Of a stretch of DNA of 64,000 nt, positions 18,512 to 26,194 are shown piece after piece. Within the stretch, counting starts at the first letter, position 1. Every line of letters begins with the position of its first letter. The translations under genes and the position numbers were made by a program. Under the pieces are notes generated by a model. It had not been told where the DNA came from and made no database searches. It saw nothing but the letters and a program-made list of their open reading frames with translations. The stretch comes from Pseudomonadota bacterium (lineage in GTDB: Bacteria > Pseudomonadota > Gammaproteobacteria > Burkholderiales > Burkholderiaceae_C), in NCBI GenBank assembly GCA_023442945.1, contig JAEZWW010000005.1, forward strand, positions 124,001-188,000, in the 5' to 3' direction.

Positions 18512-18566
18512 GGAAATGGTCCGGGCGGGCGAGGTGCGCGCGCAGCGATGGCCGATGGTCAAACCT

Positions 18567-19364
18567 TCAGTACAGCAGCCCGTGCATCGACGCCAGACTG
18601 ACCGCCTGGGCGCGGGTGCGCACCTGCAGCTTGCGGTACACGTTCTTCACGTGCGAATTCACGGTCTGCGTGCTGATGCCCAAACGCGTGCCGATCTCGC
18701 CGCTGGTGTGGCCGATGGCCACCAGGCGCAGGATTTCCCGCTCGCGCAGCGACAGCGCTTCGGCGCAGCCGTGGGCGCCCCGCGCACCCGCGCCGTGGCG
18801 TGCGGGCGGCGCCGCGGCTTCCAGCCGACGCAAGAGGCGCCGCGCCAGGTTGGGTGTGATCGACGCGCCGCCGTTGACCACCTGCAGCACCGCCTGGGCG
18901 AAATTGCCGAACCACGAGTTCTTGATCAGGTAGCCGGTGGCGCCCAGCTCGAACGCGTGGACGGCGTGCTCTTCGTCCTCCATGGCGCTCACCACCACCG
19001 CTTCGGCCACGGGGCGTGTGTGCTTCATGAATTCGATCAGCTGAAAGCCGGTCCCGTCGCCGAGGTTGAGGTCGACCAGCAGCACCTCAAAGGCGTGCTG
19101 CGTCACCAGGCGCCGCCCTTCCCGCAGCGAACTGGCCTGCCCGACCAGCAGCACGCGCGGGTCGGACAACAGTTCCTGCGCGATCACGCGGCGGATATGT
19201 GGGTCGTCGTCGACCAACAGCACCCGCACCGGCTGGTCGGGCTGGCCGGTGAGGAAGTCCGGCCAAGGCAGGCCGCCGGGCGTGGTGGTGGAAAAGGCGG
19301 CGTGGCCGAAACCGGTGACCGTCGGCGGGTCGCAGGCACCGTCGGGAATGGCATGGGCGCTCAT
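18567..19364 (-). CDS. LuxR/NarL-family response regulator
   Basis: The 265-residue protein has an unusual 46-residue N-terminal extension before the receiver domain. The receiver carries VRVLLVDDDPH (acidic pocket), VLLVDLNLGDG (phosphoacceptor Asp) and the KN of YLIKNSW. A C-terminal LuxR helix-turn-helix reads LSLREREILRLVAIGHTSGE and TQTVNSHVKNVYRKL. The ATG at 19364 follows AGGAAGGA. With the kinase next to it and the repeat-protein operon divergent from it, the obvious inference is control of that operon, in the way CsgD controls curli. The regulatory target could be the dyad at 19509-19539. Confidence 0.88.
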   Translation of the reverse strand: MSAHAIPDGACDPPTVTGFGHAAFSTTTPGGLPWPDFLTGQPDQPVRVLLVDDDPHIRRVIAQELLSDPRVLLVGQASSLREGRRLVTQHAFEVLLVDLNLGDGTGFQLIEFMKHTRPVAEAVVVSAMEDEEHAVHAFELGATGYLIKNSWFGNFAQAVLQVVNGGASITPNLARRLLRRLEAAAPPARHGAGARGAHGCAEALSLREREILRLVAIGHTSGEIGTRLGISTQTVNSHVKNVYRKLQVRTRAQAVSLASMHGLLY

Positions 19365-19508
19365 CGTGTCCTTCCTCGAGCCCCTGGGGGGCTGCTCATT
19401 TAGGTCTTCTCGGAGGCGCTGGCTCGGCTCGGATCCCCGGCGCACCGGGTGGGCTCTGACCGCCAACGGGGCGCCTCTGCCCGCTGAGGCCTCCACGTTA
19501 GGCCTTTC

Positions 19509-19539
19509 CCAGGTCAAATGTGTGCATTTGTTGACCTGG
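19509..19539. promoter_or_regulatory. 31-bp operator-like dyad
   Basis: The arms are CCAGGTCAAATG and CATTTG-TTGACCTGG around TGTG, a nested pair of inverted repeats (CCAGGTCAA/TTGACCTGG outside, CAAATG/CATTTG inside). The position between two divergent transcription units suits a regulator of both. LuxR/NarL dimers are a candidate ligand. Confidence 0.6.
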
Positions 19540-19594
19540 TTTGCCAATATTTTCGATTAACACAATCGTTTACTAACCAGTCCAAAAACGGTCC

Positions 19595-19663
19595 ATGCTA
19601 CTTTTTATATAGCTGTCTGCGCTGATCACTGTAGGGCTTGGAAGCGATTCACCTTGAATTCGG
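19595..19663 (+). repeat. Dispersed repeat, copy 7
   Basis: It reads GCTACTTTTTATATAGCTG, TCTGCGCTGATCACTGTAGG, GCTTGGAAGCGATT, CACCTTGAATT. It is the only intergenic copy located in a divergent promoter region rather than 3' of a gene. Confidence 0.8.
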
Positions 19664-19850
19664 CTAGGAACTGGATGCGTCCTATAGGGTATCCCGCTTG
19701 GGCGATGGCGTTGGACCGTGGTGGGGATGAAACTGAATGCGACGACGTTGACAGCCCCGGGCAATCCGGCCGGGGGCCAGGCCGGCGGGCGTCGACACCA
19801 GCGCCTGCGGGGGCTGGCAAGAGTCTCAACACCTTTGGAGGATCGTCATC

Positions 19851-20606
19851 ATGAAAACGCTTGCATTCTTCGCGCTCAGTGCGCTGGCGACGGCGTCGTA
19901 CGCCCTCACGCCCGCCCCGATGGGGGAAATCCGCATCACCGGCACGTCTACCCAGACCGCCTCGGTCAACGCGTCGGTGGTGAAAAACACGGCCGAACCC
20001 AACGCCTACGCCAACCAGAACCTGGCGTCGAACAAGGGCTCGGTCACCATCGGGGGCACGTCGAACCAGCGGGCGACGCTGGACCACGCCACGGTGGAAA
20101 ACCACGCGAAGAACGCGGGTGACATCGCGGTCCAGAGCATCGCCTCGAACGTCGGCAAGGTGTCGATCTCGGGCACCTCGAACCAGGCAGCGGACATCTA
20201 CGGCAGCTCCATGTTCAACACCGCTGAAGGCAACGGCTGCATGGGCTGCGATTCCGGCACGGCTGTGGCGTACCAGAACGCCGCAACCAACCACGGCCAG
20301 GTGACGATCTCCGGCACCAGCAACCAGTACTTCGGCATGTCGGGCGGCTCCGTCGCCGACAACAAGGCCAAGGGCGCCGACTCGGTTGCCGTGCAGAACA
20401 TGTCGTCCAACTACGGCAAGGTGACGATCGCCGGCACTTCCAACCAGACGACCTACATCACCGGCCAGTCCTTCGTGGGCAACCTGGCCAACGGCGATGG
20501 CGCGGTCGCCTACCAGAACCTGGCCTCCAACGACGCTTGCGAACCGCCACCCCCGGTCTGCGTGGGCCCGGCCTGCGGCCCGTTCGCTTCCCTCACGCGG
20601 CCGTAA
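19851..20606 (+). CDS. Secreted five-repeat protein, putative beta-solenoid/amyloid-type surface protein
   Basis: The 251-residue protein has a signal peptide (MKTLAFFALSALATASYA, cleavage near residue 18). Five imperfect repeats of 38-47 residues follow, at about 25-62, 63-101, 102-148, 149-188 and 189-228. Each begins GxVTIxGTSNQ and ends AxQNxASN; alternating hydrophobic and Asn/Gln/Ser/Thr residues suggest two short strands per repeat. The repeats lack Pro. Repeat 3 holds a CMGC insertion, and the tail (ACEPPPPVCVGPACG) has three Cys. The pattern recalls curlin-like or Hfa-type subunits but is not the curlin motif. The ribosome-binding site GGAGG lies nine bases before the ATG. It is first in an operon with a CsgG-like lipoprotein, so it is probably that channel's substrate (inference). 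Confidence 0.75.
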   Translation: MKTLAFFALSALATASYALTPAPMGEIRITGTSTQTASVNASVVKNTAEPNAYANQNLASNKGSVTIGGTSNQRATLDHATVENHAKNAGDIAVQSIASNVGKVSISGTSNQAADIYGSSMFNTAEGNGCMGCDSGTAVAYQNAATNHGQVTISGTSNQYFGMSGGSVADNKAKGADSVAVQNMSSNYGKVTIAGTSNQTTYITGQSFVGNLANGDGAVAYQNLASNDACEPPPPVCVGPACGPFASLTRP

Positions 20607-20623
20607 GCCTGGACGTTTCGACG

Positions 20624-20668
20624 GACCGACCCGGCCCCCGATGCACCCGCCAACGGGGCCGGTCGGTC
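20624..20668 (+). other. Strong intercistronic hairpin
   Basis: The arms GACCGACC-C-GGCCCC and GGGGCCGGTCGGTC pair over 14 bp with one bulged base and a 16-nt loop. No T run follows, so it is more likely an mRNA-stabilising or attenuating hairpin than a full terminator. It separates the repeat protein from the rest of its operon. Confidence 0.7.
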
Positions 20669-20696
20669 ACCCCACCAACACGCAAGGAGGCACACC

Positions 20697-21104
20697 ATGT
20701 CGATCCGGAACCATTTGGCGCTGGCCGCGCTTCCCCTGGGGCTGGCCGGGCTGGCCGCCCCTGCTCTGGCGGGCGCGCCGGGGGAGGACCCGGTCCTCAT
20801 CCAGGCCCGGGTGAGCTACCTGCAGCTGCCCACCGCCGCTCCCGCAAAGTCGGGCGACATCAACTACCGCCGCGACATGCCCGACGACATGCAGGCCAAG
20901 GTCTCGCGCTACACGGCCAAGGCCTACAGCGCAACGCCGGGCAACGTGGCGACCGAGCGCGACGTCGTGCAGTCGGTGCGCACGCAAGGCTTGCGCACAA
21001 CCTGCTACCAGTCGGTGGGCAGCACCAGCGCCCCCAGCAACAAGCTCGGCAACAACGAGCAAGTGGTCGTTCTGCGCGGCGACCTCGTGAACCTGTGCAA
21101 TTGA
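20697..21104 (+). CDS. Small exported protein of the repeat-protein operon, unknown
   Basis: The 135-residue protein has a signal peptide (LALAALPLGLAGLAAPALAG, cleavage near residue 26). The small mature part contains two Cys (TTCYQSVG; LVNLCN at the very end), a likely disulfide. The ribosome-binding site AAGGAGG precedes the ATG by seven bases. I recognise no family. Its place between the putative fibre subunit and the CsgG-like lipoprotein suggests a second subunit, nucleator or periplasmic chaperone, comparable to CsgB/CsgE/CsgF or HfaA in position only. Confidence 0.65.
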   Translation: MSIRNHLALAALPLGLAGLAAPALAGAPGEDPVLIQARVSYLQLPTAAPAKSGDINYRRDMPDDMQAKVSRYTAKAYSATPGNVATERDVVQSVRTQGLRTTCYQSVGSTSAPSNKLGNNEQVVVLRGDLVNLCN

Positions 21105-21218
21105 AGGCCTGGCGCGCCCGCCCGCGGGACCGATCCGGCCACCACCACGCTCGCGCCTGAAGCCGGTCCGCCCTTCCTGGGGGCGCGGCCGGCCCCCGGG
21201 CGCCCACGGGAGGAGGAC

Positions 21219-22955
21219 ATGACCAACCAAAAAGCCCGCCGGACCACGCCCGGCCATCGCCCCGCGGCCGCTGCGACACCGCTGCATCGCCGCTTTCGGG
21301 TCTGGGTCTACCTGTGCCTGCTGGGCTTGGGCCTGGTCAGCGGTTGTGCGCCGATGGACCCGCGCAAGGACGCGGATTACCACGAAGCCGCGCTCACGAC
21401 CGACCGGCCCACCGTGCGGCCGGTGCGCTCGATCTCCAGCTTCTCGGAATCGCTGGTGTGCATGGACCACATGCTGCGCGCGGCCAACCTGCCCACCACG
21501 CTGATCACCAGCAAGCAGTTTCCCGATTTCTCCGGCAAGGTGCCGGCCGCGGTGAAAGACATGGTGGTCACCTCGCTGTCGCAGATGTCCCACATCAGCA
21601 ACGCCTTCCGCTTTGTCGACTTCGAAGTGGACATTGCGCGCCAGGACACGGTGCAAAACCTGTCGACCATCCTGCTGAACAACAACCAGATGCAATTGCA
21701 GCGCCCGGCGCTGTACGTGTCCGGGGCCATCGCCTTTGTGGATCAGAACGTGCTGAGCAACCGCTTGTCGGCCGGCACGTCCGCGAGCCGGCTGGACACA
21801 GGCTACAGCAACAGCCGGGCCGCCACCGTGGTGGCGCTGGAGGCGCATCTGGGCGACTTCCGCACGCGCACCATCATCCCGGGCTTGGACTCGGCCAACG
21901 AAGTGGTGATCGGCGGGTCTGGGCAAGGCGTGGACATCGCTGGGCGGATCGGCGACTACGGCGTCAAGTTCAACGTCGGGCGCGACTACGCCCTGGGCGC
22001 GGGCGGCGCGGTGCGCACGCTGGTGGACCTGGCCATGATCGAGCTGGTGGGCAAATGGGCGCGCGTGCCGTACTGGCAGTGCCTGATGCTGGACCAGACC
22101 AACCCCAACTTCCAGCGCCAGATGCGCGATTGGTTCGTCGAAAGCGGCCCTGCCGGGCAGCTCGCGTTGATCAAGGCATCACTGATCAGCCGCGGCTACC
22201 TGCCGCCGGGGTCCGAGAACATGGTTCTGACCGACCCCAACCTGCGCCAGGCGCTGTCGCGTTTTCAGACGGACCGCGGTGTGGTCGCCACAGGAGTGGT
22301 GGATTTTTCGACCTACGACGCGGCCCTGCGCAACTTCGTCGCGCTGGACCACAACGGCGCACTCACGCGCATCGGCTGGACCAGTGGTGGCGCGACCTCG
22401 ATCGCTGGGCCAGACGGCCAGGTGCTGCCGGGCCTTGGCGGTGGTGCGCCCGCGCCATGGCTGATCGACATGCAACTGGAAAATCCCCAGCCCGCCGGCG
22501 AACGCCCTCCCTTCCTGGCCGGAGAGCAGGTCTTCGTGTCGGCGAGTGTCTCGCGCGCGTCACACCTGTACTGCTACTTTGTCGATGCGCGGGGGCAGAC
22601 CATGCGCATCCTGCCCAACGCGTTGCAACCGACGTCGCTGGTGTCGGCCAACCTCGCGGTGCGGATTCCCGACTGGATGGCCCCCAACCCCGGCTTCATC
22701 CTCGACGCTGGTCAGCCGGGCGTGGAGACGGTGCTGTGCCTGGCGACCGCCCAGGCCGCCGAGCCGCTGCTGCCGCCCGAGTTGCAGGGTCCAGCCATGA
22801 CCGCGTTGACCGGTGTGAAGGGCGTGGAAGATGTGCAGCAGCGCTACGCCACGGCCATGGGGGCGCAGGGTTATGTCTCGCAGCTGGTGCAATGGAATGT
22901 GGTGCCCCGTCCCGCGCCGCCTGAACCTCCGCCCGCAGCGGCAGCGGGCAAGTGA
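21219..22955 (+). CDS. CsgG/HfaB-like outer-membrane lipoprotein with peptidoglycan-binding-like and DUF4384-like domains
   Basis: The 578-residue lipoprotein has lipobox LVSG-C43. Residues about 70-285 resemble the CsgG fold: AAVKDMVVTSLSQM helix, LQRPALYVSGAIAFVDQN strand, a beta-hairpin region to GVKFNVGRDYALG, then the AVRTLVDLAMIELVGKW helix. Residues about 313-373 (LIKASLISRGYLPP, then LRQALSRFQTDRGVVATGVVD) look like a peptidoglycan_binding_1 module. Residues about 430-512 (LAGEQVFVSASVSRASHLYC, then MRILPN) look like DUF4384. CsgG itself is only ~260 residues, so this is an expanded form. The role inferred is a secretion pore for the repeat protein. GGAGGAGG precedes the ATG. Domain calls rest on pattern only. 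Confidence 0.68.
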   Translation: MTNQKARRTTPGHRPAAAATPLHRRFRVWVYLCLLGLGLVSGCAPMDPRKDADYHEAALTTDRPTVRPVRSISSFSESLVCMDHMLRAANLPTTLITSKQFPDFSGKVPAAVKDMVVTSLSQMSHISNAFRFVDFEVDIARQDTVQNLSTILLNNNQMQLQRPALYVSGAIAFVDQNVLSNRLSAGTSASRLDTGYSNSRAATVVALEAHLGDFRTRTIIPGLDSANEVVIGGSGQGVDIAGRIGDYGVKFNVGRDYALGAGGAVRTLVDLAMIELVGKWARVPYWQCLMLDQTNPNFQRQMRDWFVESGPAGQLALIKASLISRGYLPPGSENMVLTDPNLRQALSRFQTDRGVVATGVVDFSTYDAALRNFVALDHNGALTRIGWTSGGATSIAGPDGQVLPGLGGGAPAPWLIDMQLENPQPAGERPPFLAGEQVFVSASVSRASHLYCYFVDARGQTMRILPNALQPTSLVSANLAVRIPDWMAPNPGFILDAGQPGVETVLCLATAQAAEPLLPPELQGPAMTALTGVKGVEDVQQRYATAMGAQGYVSQLVQWNVVPRPAPPEPPPAAAAGK

Positions 22956-22976
22956 CGCAACCCGCGGCGTCTGGCC

Positions 22977-24242
22977 ATGACCACGCTTCCCGCCCCGGTC
23001 CCGCGCCCCATTCGATGGATGCTGGTGCGCTGGCCCCTGCTTTGCGCCGCAGGCGCGCTGCTGGCGACCACAGGGTTCGCGTCCGTCAGAACCGCACCGC
23101 TTGGGACGGCAGCACCGGTCGCGGCGCCCCCCGCGACACCCTCGACCGAACTGGAGCCGGGGGCGCTGTCCCCGCCAACGATCACAGCGCCGCCCACCGC
23201 GCCCGAAGCCATTCGCCCCAGGCCCCGCGGAGACGCTCCACGCATCGAAGCGCCGCCCGTGGACCGCAGCGCGCTGGTTCCGCGCGACCAGTCCGCCCAG
23301 GCGGCGGCCCGCGAATGGCAGCAGTTGCTGCGCTGCGCCAGCGTGAACGGGCGCTACGGCACCACCACCCGATCGGCACAGGCGGCCTGGCTGTTGGGTC
23401 TGATCCAACTGCACGGCGCGGGCGTGCGACGCGACACGGCGGGGGCGCAGCTGTGGTTTCAGCGCGCCGCCAGCGGTGGGCGCGAGCCCTGGGCTTACGC
23501 TGGAATCGCCTGGTGCGCCATCGACGGCTGTGTGGGTCCCCCCACACCGTTGGTGGCCGAGCGTGCGATCGCCCAACTGCGCGAAACGCACGCTGCGCGC
23601 GCTGACTACCTGGCTTGGCTGCTGGCGCAGCGCCAGACGCCGCTGCAGCTGACACCGCCGGGCAACGAAGGCAACGACGACGCGTCGCGGCCGGGCTTGC
23701 GCCTGCTGCAGCGCTCCGCCGCAGCAGGCGACGTGCAAGCCTTGACTGAGCTGGGCCTGCTCGCCGTGAGCCAAAGCGACCTGGAAGGCGCGGCCACGTA
23801 CTTTCGCCGCGCGGCGCCCCATTCGCAGGCCGCGGCCTACAACCTGAGCGAAGTGCAGGCGCGCATGTCCGATCGCATTCAAGCCAACCCTCGAACGCCC
23901 TTGTCGGCCAGCGCCAGCGAAGCCCTGGAGGCCGCGCGCCGCTACCACCGCGGCGTGGGCGTGCCGATGAACTACGTCGAAGCGATCCGCCTGTACCGCG
24001 TGGCCGAGGCGCGCGGCAGCCAGGAAGCGCGGCGCATGCTGCAGCTGATCTTCTCGCAGCCAGCCCCAGGCGGTGGCGTCAACATCGCGTGGATGCGGCA
24101 ACTGGCCTTCGTGGATACCGCGACCTCGCTGCCGGTGGTGGGCACCGTGCTCAGTCCGCACACCCTGCAACGCGACCCCACGCCGCTGTTCGACTTGATG
24201 CCCGCCTTCTGGCGCCACCAGCTGACGCAGGTCGGGCGGTAG
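22977..24242 (+). CDS. Sel1-like repeat protein with N-terminal membrane anchor
   Basis: The 421-residue protein has a hydrophobic N-terminal segment (MLVRWPLLCAAGALLATTGF, about residues 15-34). A Pro-rich linker to about residue 95 follows, then Sel1-type alpha/alpha repeats (AAWLLGLIQLHGAGVRRD with AQLWFQRAASGG; ALTELGLLAVSQ with AATYFRRAA; AARRYHRGVGVPMNYVEAIR with LYRVAEARGSQEARRML). Sel1 repeats are protein-protein scaffolds. It follows the CsgG-like gene after 21 bp, so it is the last member of the operon and probably helps assemble the exporter at the envelope. No clear ribosome-binding site is seen. Confidence 0.7.
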   Translation: MTTLPAPVPRPIRWMLVRWPLLCAAGALLATTGFASVRTAPLGTAAPVAAPPATPSTELEPGALSPPTITAPPTAPEAIRPRPRGDAPRIEAPPVDRSALVPRDQSAQAAAREWQQLLRCASVNGRYGTTTRSAQAAWLLGLIQLHGAGVRRDTAGAQLWFQRAASGGREPWAYAGIAWCAIDGCVGPPTPLVAERAIAQLRETHAARADYLAWLLAQRQTPLQLTPPGNEGNDDASRPGLRLLQRSAAAGDVQALTELGLLAVSQSDLEGAATYFRRAAPHSQAAAYNLSEVQARMSDRIQANPRTPLSASASEALEAARRYHRGVGVPMNYVEAIRLYRVAEARGSQEARRMLQLIFSQPAPGGGVNIAWMRQLAFVDTATSLPVVGTVLSPHTLQRDPTPLFDLMPAFWRHQLTQVGR

Positions 24243-24247
24243 CTTCC

Positions 24248-25063
24248 TCAGGCCGCGCCGCGTGCCGGGACAACCGTCTCCGCCACCTGCGCAAAGGCGC
24301 CGTCGCCGTCCCAGTCCCAGCGCTCCACCACCGCCCGCTGCCCCGCGGGCAAGCCGCTGTGGCGGATCAGGTGCACGCTGTTGGGCACGCGCTCGCGGAT
24401 GCGGCTGGACACGGCCGTGCCGGTCTGCACCACCCAGGTGGCGTCCAGCGGCGCCGGCAGCGGCGCGACGAAGGATTGGTGGGTGTGGCCGGACAGCAGC
24501 AAGTCCGCGCCAGCGTCGGCCCAGGCCTGGCGCGCCGCCAGGTGCCCGCGCAGCAGGTCCTTGGCGTCGTCCGCTTCGATCACGTGCAGCGGCTGGTGCG
24601 TCACCACCAGCTTGAGCGCGTCGGGCGCACAGCGCTGCAGGCGCTCGACCACGCGGGCGATCTGCGCACTGGACACCTCCCCGTGCTGGTGGCGCCAGGG
24701 CCGCGTGGTGTTGACGCCCAGCAGGGCGATGCCGGGCTGGGCAACCGTCGGTTCCAGGTCGCTGCCAAACCAGCGTGTGTAGGGCCCGTACGGGTCCGCC
24801 AGCCGCAACGCGACGTTGAACAGCGGCAGATCGTGGTTGCCGGGGATCACCAGCAGGCCGGTGCGCGGGTCGGCGTCGCATTCGGCGCACAAGCGGTTCA
24901 AAAAACGGTGCGCCGCCGCAAACTGGCCGGCGCGCGCGCGCTGGGTGATGTCGCCGGAGACGATCACCAGCCCCGGGCGCCGCCGCGCCGCCAGCGCGAT
25001 CAGCCCACGCACGACGGCAGGCTGTTCGGTGCCGAAGTGCGGATCGGTCAGGTGCAGGATCAC
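24248..25063 (-). CDS. Calcineurin-like metallophosphoesterase
   Basis: The 271-residue protein has the metallophosphoesterase motifs in order: LTDPHF (DxH), IVSGDIT (GD), VIPGNHDLP (GNHD), VTHQPLH (H) and LLSGHTHQSF (GHTH). It resembles CpdA/Icc-type phosphodiesterases. The start is GTG at 25063, overlapping the stop of the lipid kinase gene (GTGA), so the two are translationally coupled. Substrate (cyclic nucleotide or phospholipid-derived) is not determined; the partner suggests lipid phosphate metabolism. Confidence 0.87.
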   Translation of the reverse strand: MILHLTDPHFGTEQPAVVRGLIALAARRRPGLVIVSGDITQRARAGQFAAAHRFLNRLCAECDADPRTGLLVIPGNHDLPLFNVALRLADPYGPYTRWFGSDLEPTVAQPGIALLGVNTTRPWRHQHGEVSSAQIARVVERLQRCAPDALKLVVTHQPLHVIEADDAKDLLRGHLAARQAWADAGADLLLSGHTHQSFVAPLPAPLDATWVVQTGTAVSSRIRERVPNSVHLIRHSGLPAGQRAVVERWDWDGDGAFAQVAETVVPARGAA

Positions 25064-26004
25064 GCCGCGCCCTCCTCGCCTGCGGGCTTGGGCGGGACCA
25101 GCAAGCGCAGCGGCCGCGGCGCGGTGCGAAAGCTGAGCGGCGGCGGCATGCGCAGCACTTCGCCGTCCAGCGCCACCTTGACCCAGCGCACGCCGCGGCG
25201 CATGCGCACCACCAGTTCGTCAAACGCGAAGCTGTCCACGCCCTCAGCGCCGTCCAACCGGCCCAGCGCGCCGCGCACCAGCAGCCACAGCGTGCGCGGC
25301 AGGGACAGCGGCTCCAGCGTGATGGCGGCCAGCCGGCCCTGTTCGACGTCCACCGCGTGGCGCAGGCCGATTTCCTGCATCTGCAACTCGTTGTTGCCGA
25401 CGAACAGCGTGCGCGTGCGCACCACGCGGGTCTGGCCTTCGGCGTGCAGCTCCAGCGTCAGCACGCTGCGCCCGCGCAGCAGCGTGGCCAGGCCGGACAG
25501 CAAGGCCACCGCCCGGTGGCGGCCAAAGCGCCGCTTGGCCGCTTCACGCTCTTCCAGCAGGCGCGGGTACAGCCCGACGCTGGCGTTGACCAGAAACACC
25601 CGTTCGCCCAGCAGGCCGATGGTGACGGGCTCTTCCCGCGCCGTCAGCAGCGCGGCCACCGCCTCGTCCAGGTCGGTGGGCATGCCTTGGGTGCGGCCGA
25701 AGTAGTTGAAGGTGCCTTGCGGCAGCACGCCCATGAGCTGGTCGGCGTTCCAGACCAGCTGCGCCACGGCGTTCAGCGTGCCGTCGCCACCGGCGGCGAC
25801 CACCGCGCCGTGCGCTTCCCGCGCGGCGTGGACGGCGCGCACGGTGGCGCGCGTCAGCTCGTCGGCCCCTTGCACGCGCAGGATCTCGTGCGGGCGACCG
25901 GCGGCGGTCAGCAACTCGCCGAGCCGGCCGCTCATCTGCGCAGCATCGGCGGCGCCGGACGAGACGTTGAACACGATAAACAGCGGGGGCGTCGGCAAAG
26001 CCAT
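25060..26004 (-). CDS. Diacylglycerol/lipid kinase family protein (YegS/DAGK type)
   Basis: The 314-residue protein has the DAGK catalytic domain: FIVFNVSSG at the N-terminus, the nucleotide loop VAAGGDGTLNAVAQL, and GVLPQGTFNYFGR, which replaces the more usual GTxNDFAR. A YegS-type beta-sandwich C-terminus follows. It should transfer phosphate from ATP to a lipid. It is the first gene of the coupled pair with the metallophosphoesterase. Confidence 0.87.
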   Translation of the reverse strand: MALPTPPLFIVFNVSSGAADAAQMSGRLGELLTAAGRPHEILRVQGADELTRATVRAVHAAREAHGAVVAAGGDGTLNAVAQLVWNADQLMGVLPQGTFNYFGRTQGMPTDLDEAVAALLTAREEPVTIGLLGERVFLVNASVGLYPRLLEEREAAKRRFGRHRAVALLSGLATLLRGRSVLTLELHAEGQTRVVRTRTLFVGNNELQMQEIGLRHAVDVEQGRLAAITLEPLSLPRTLWLLVRGALGRLDGAEGVDSFAFDELVVRMRRGVRWVKVALDGEVLRMPPPLSFRTAPRPLRLLVPPKPAGEEGAA

Positions 26005-26068
26005 GCGCCAACTGTAAAGGGCGCCACCAGTGGCGCCTGTCGGTCAAGACCGCGAAGTCAGCCTCAAC

Positions 26069-26139
26069 AAGCGAATTTGAAGAGAATCGCGCCCTGGCCC
26101 TACACCAATCTGCGCGGTCAGCTATCTTATCAATAGCAT
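26069..26139 (-). repeat. Dispersed repeat, copy 8
   Basis: On the minus strand it reads GCTATTGATAAGATAGCTG, ACCGCGCAGATTGGTGTAGG, GCCAGGGCGCGATT, CTCTTCAAAT. It lies 55 bp after the SDR stop, in that gene's direction, upstream of the lipid kinase gene. Confidence 0.85.
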
Positions 26140-26194
26140 ACCGCGCCGCCACCTGCCCAGTGCAGCACCGCAACACGGGCCGGTGACGGGCCGT

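Larger units (their letters stand above)
19365..19850. other. Divergent regulatory region between response regulator and repeat-protein operon
   Basis: This 486-bp gap is conspicuously AT-richer than its surroundings around 19500-19680. It holds the 31-bp dyad (19509-19539), dispersed-repeat copy 7 (19595-19663) and the GGAGG ribosome-binding site at 19837-19841 for the repeat protein. A possible rightward promoter is TTGACC (19531) with GATTAA (19555), overlapping the right arm of the dyad. Confidence 0.55.

Noticed and set aside
18512..18562. TTG-started N-terminal extension of the histidine kinase
   Set aside because: It would overlap the end of the regulator's ribosome-binding context and adds a non-conserved basic stretch; the ATG at 18511 leads directly into the membrane domain.
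19851..20606. Calling the repeat protein CsgA or CsgB
   Set aside because: The repeat GxVTIxGTSNQ lacks the curlin Sx5QxGxxNxAxxxQ pattern, so only a functional analogy is justified.
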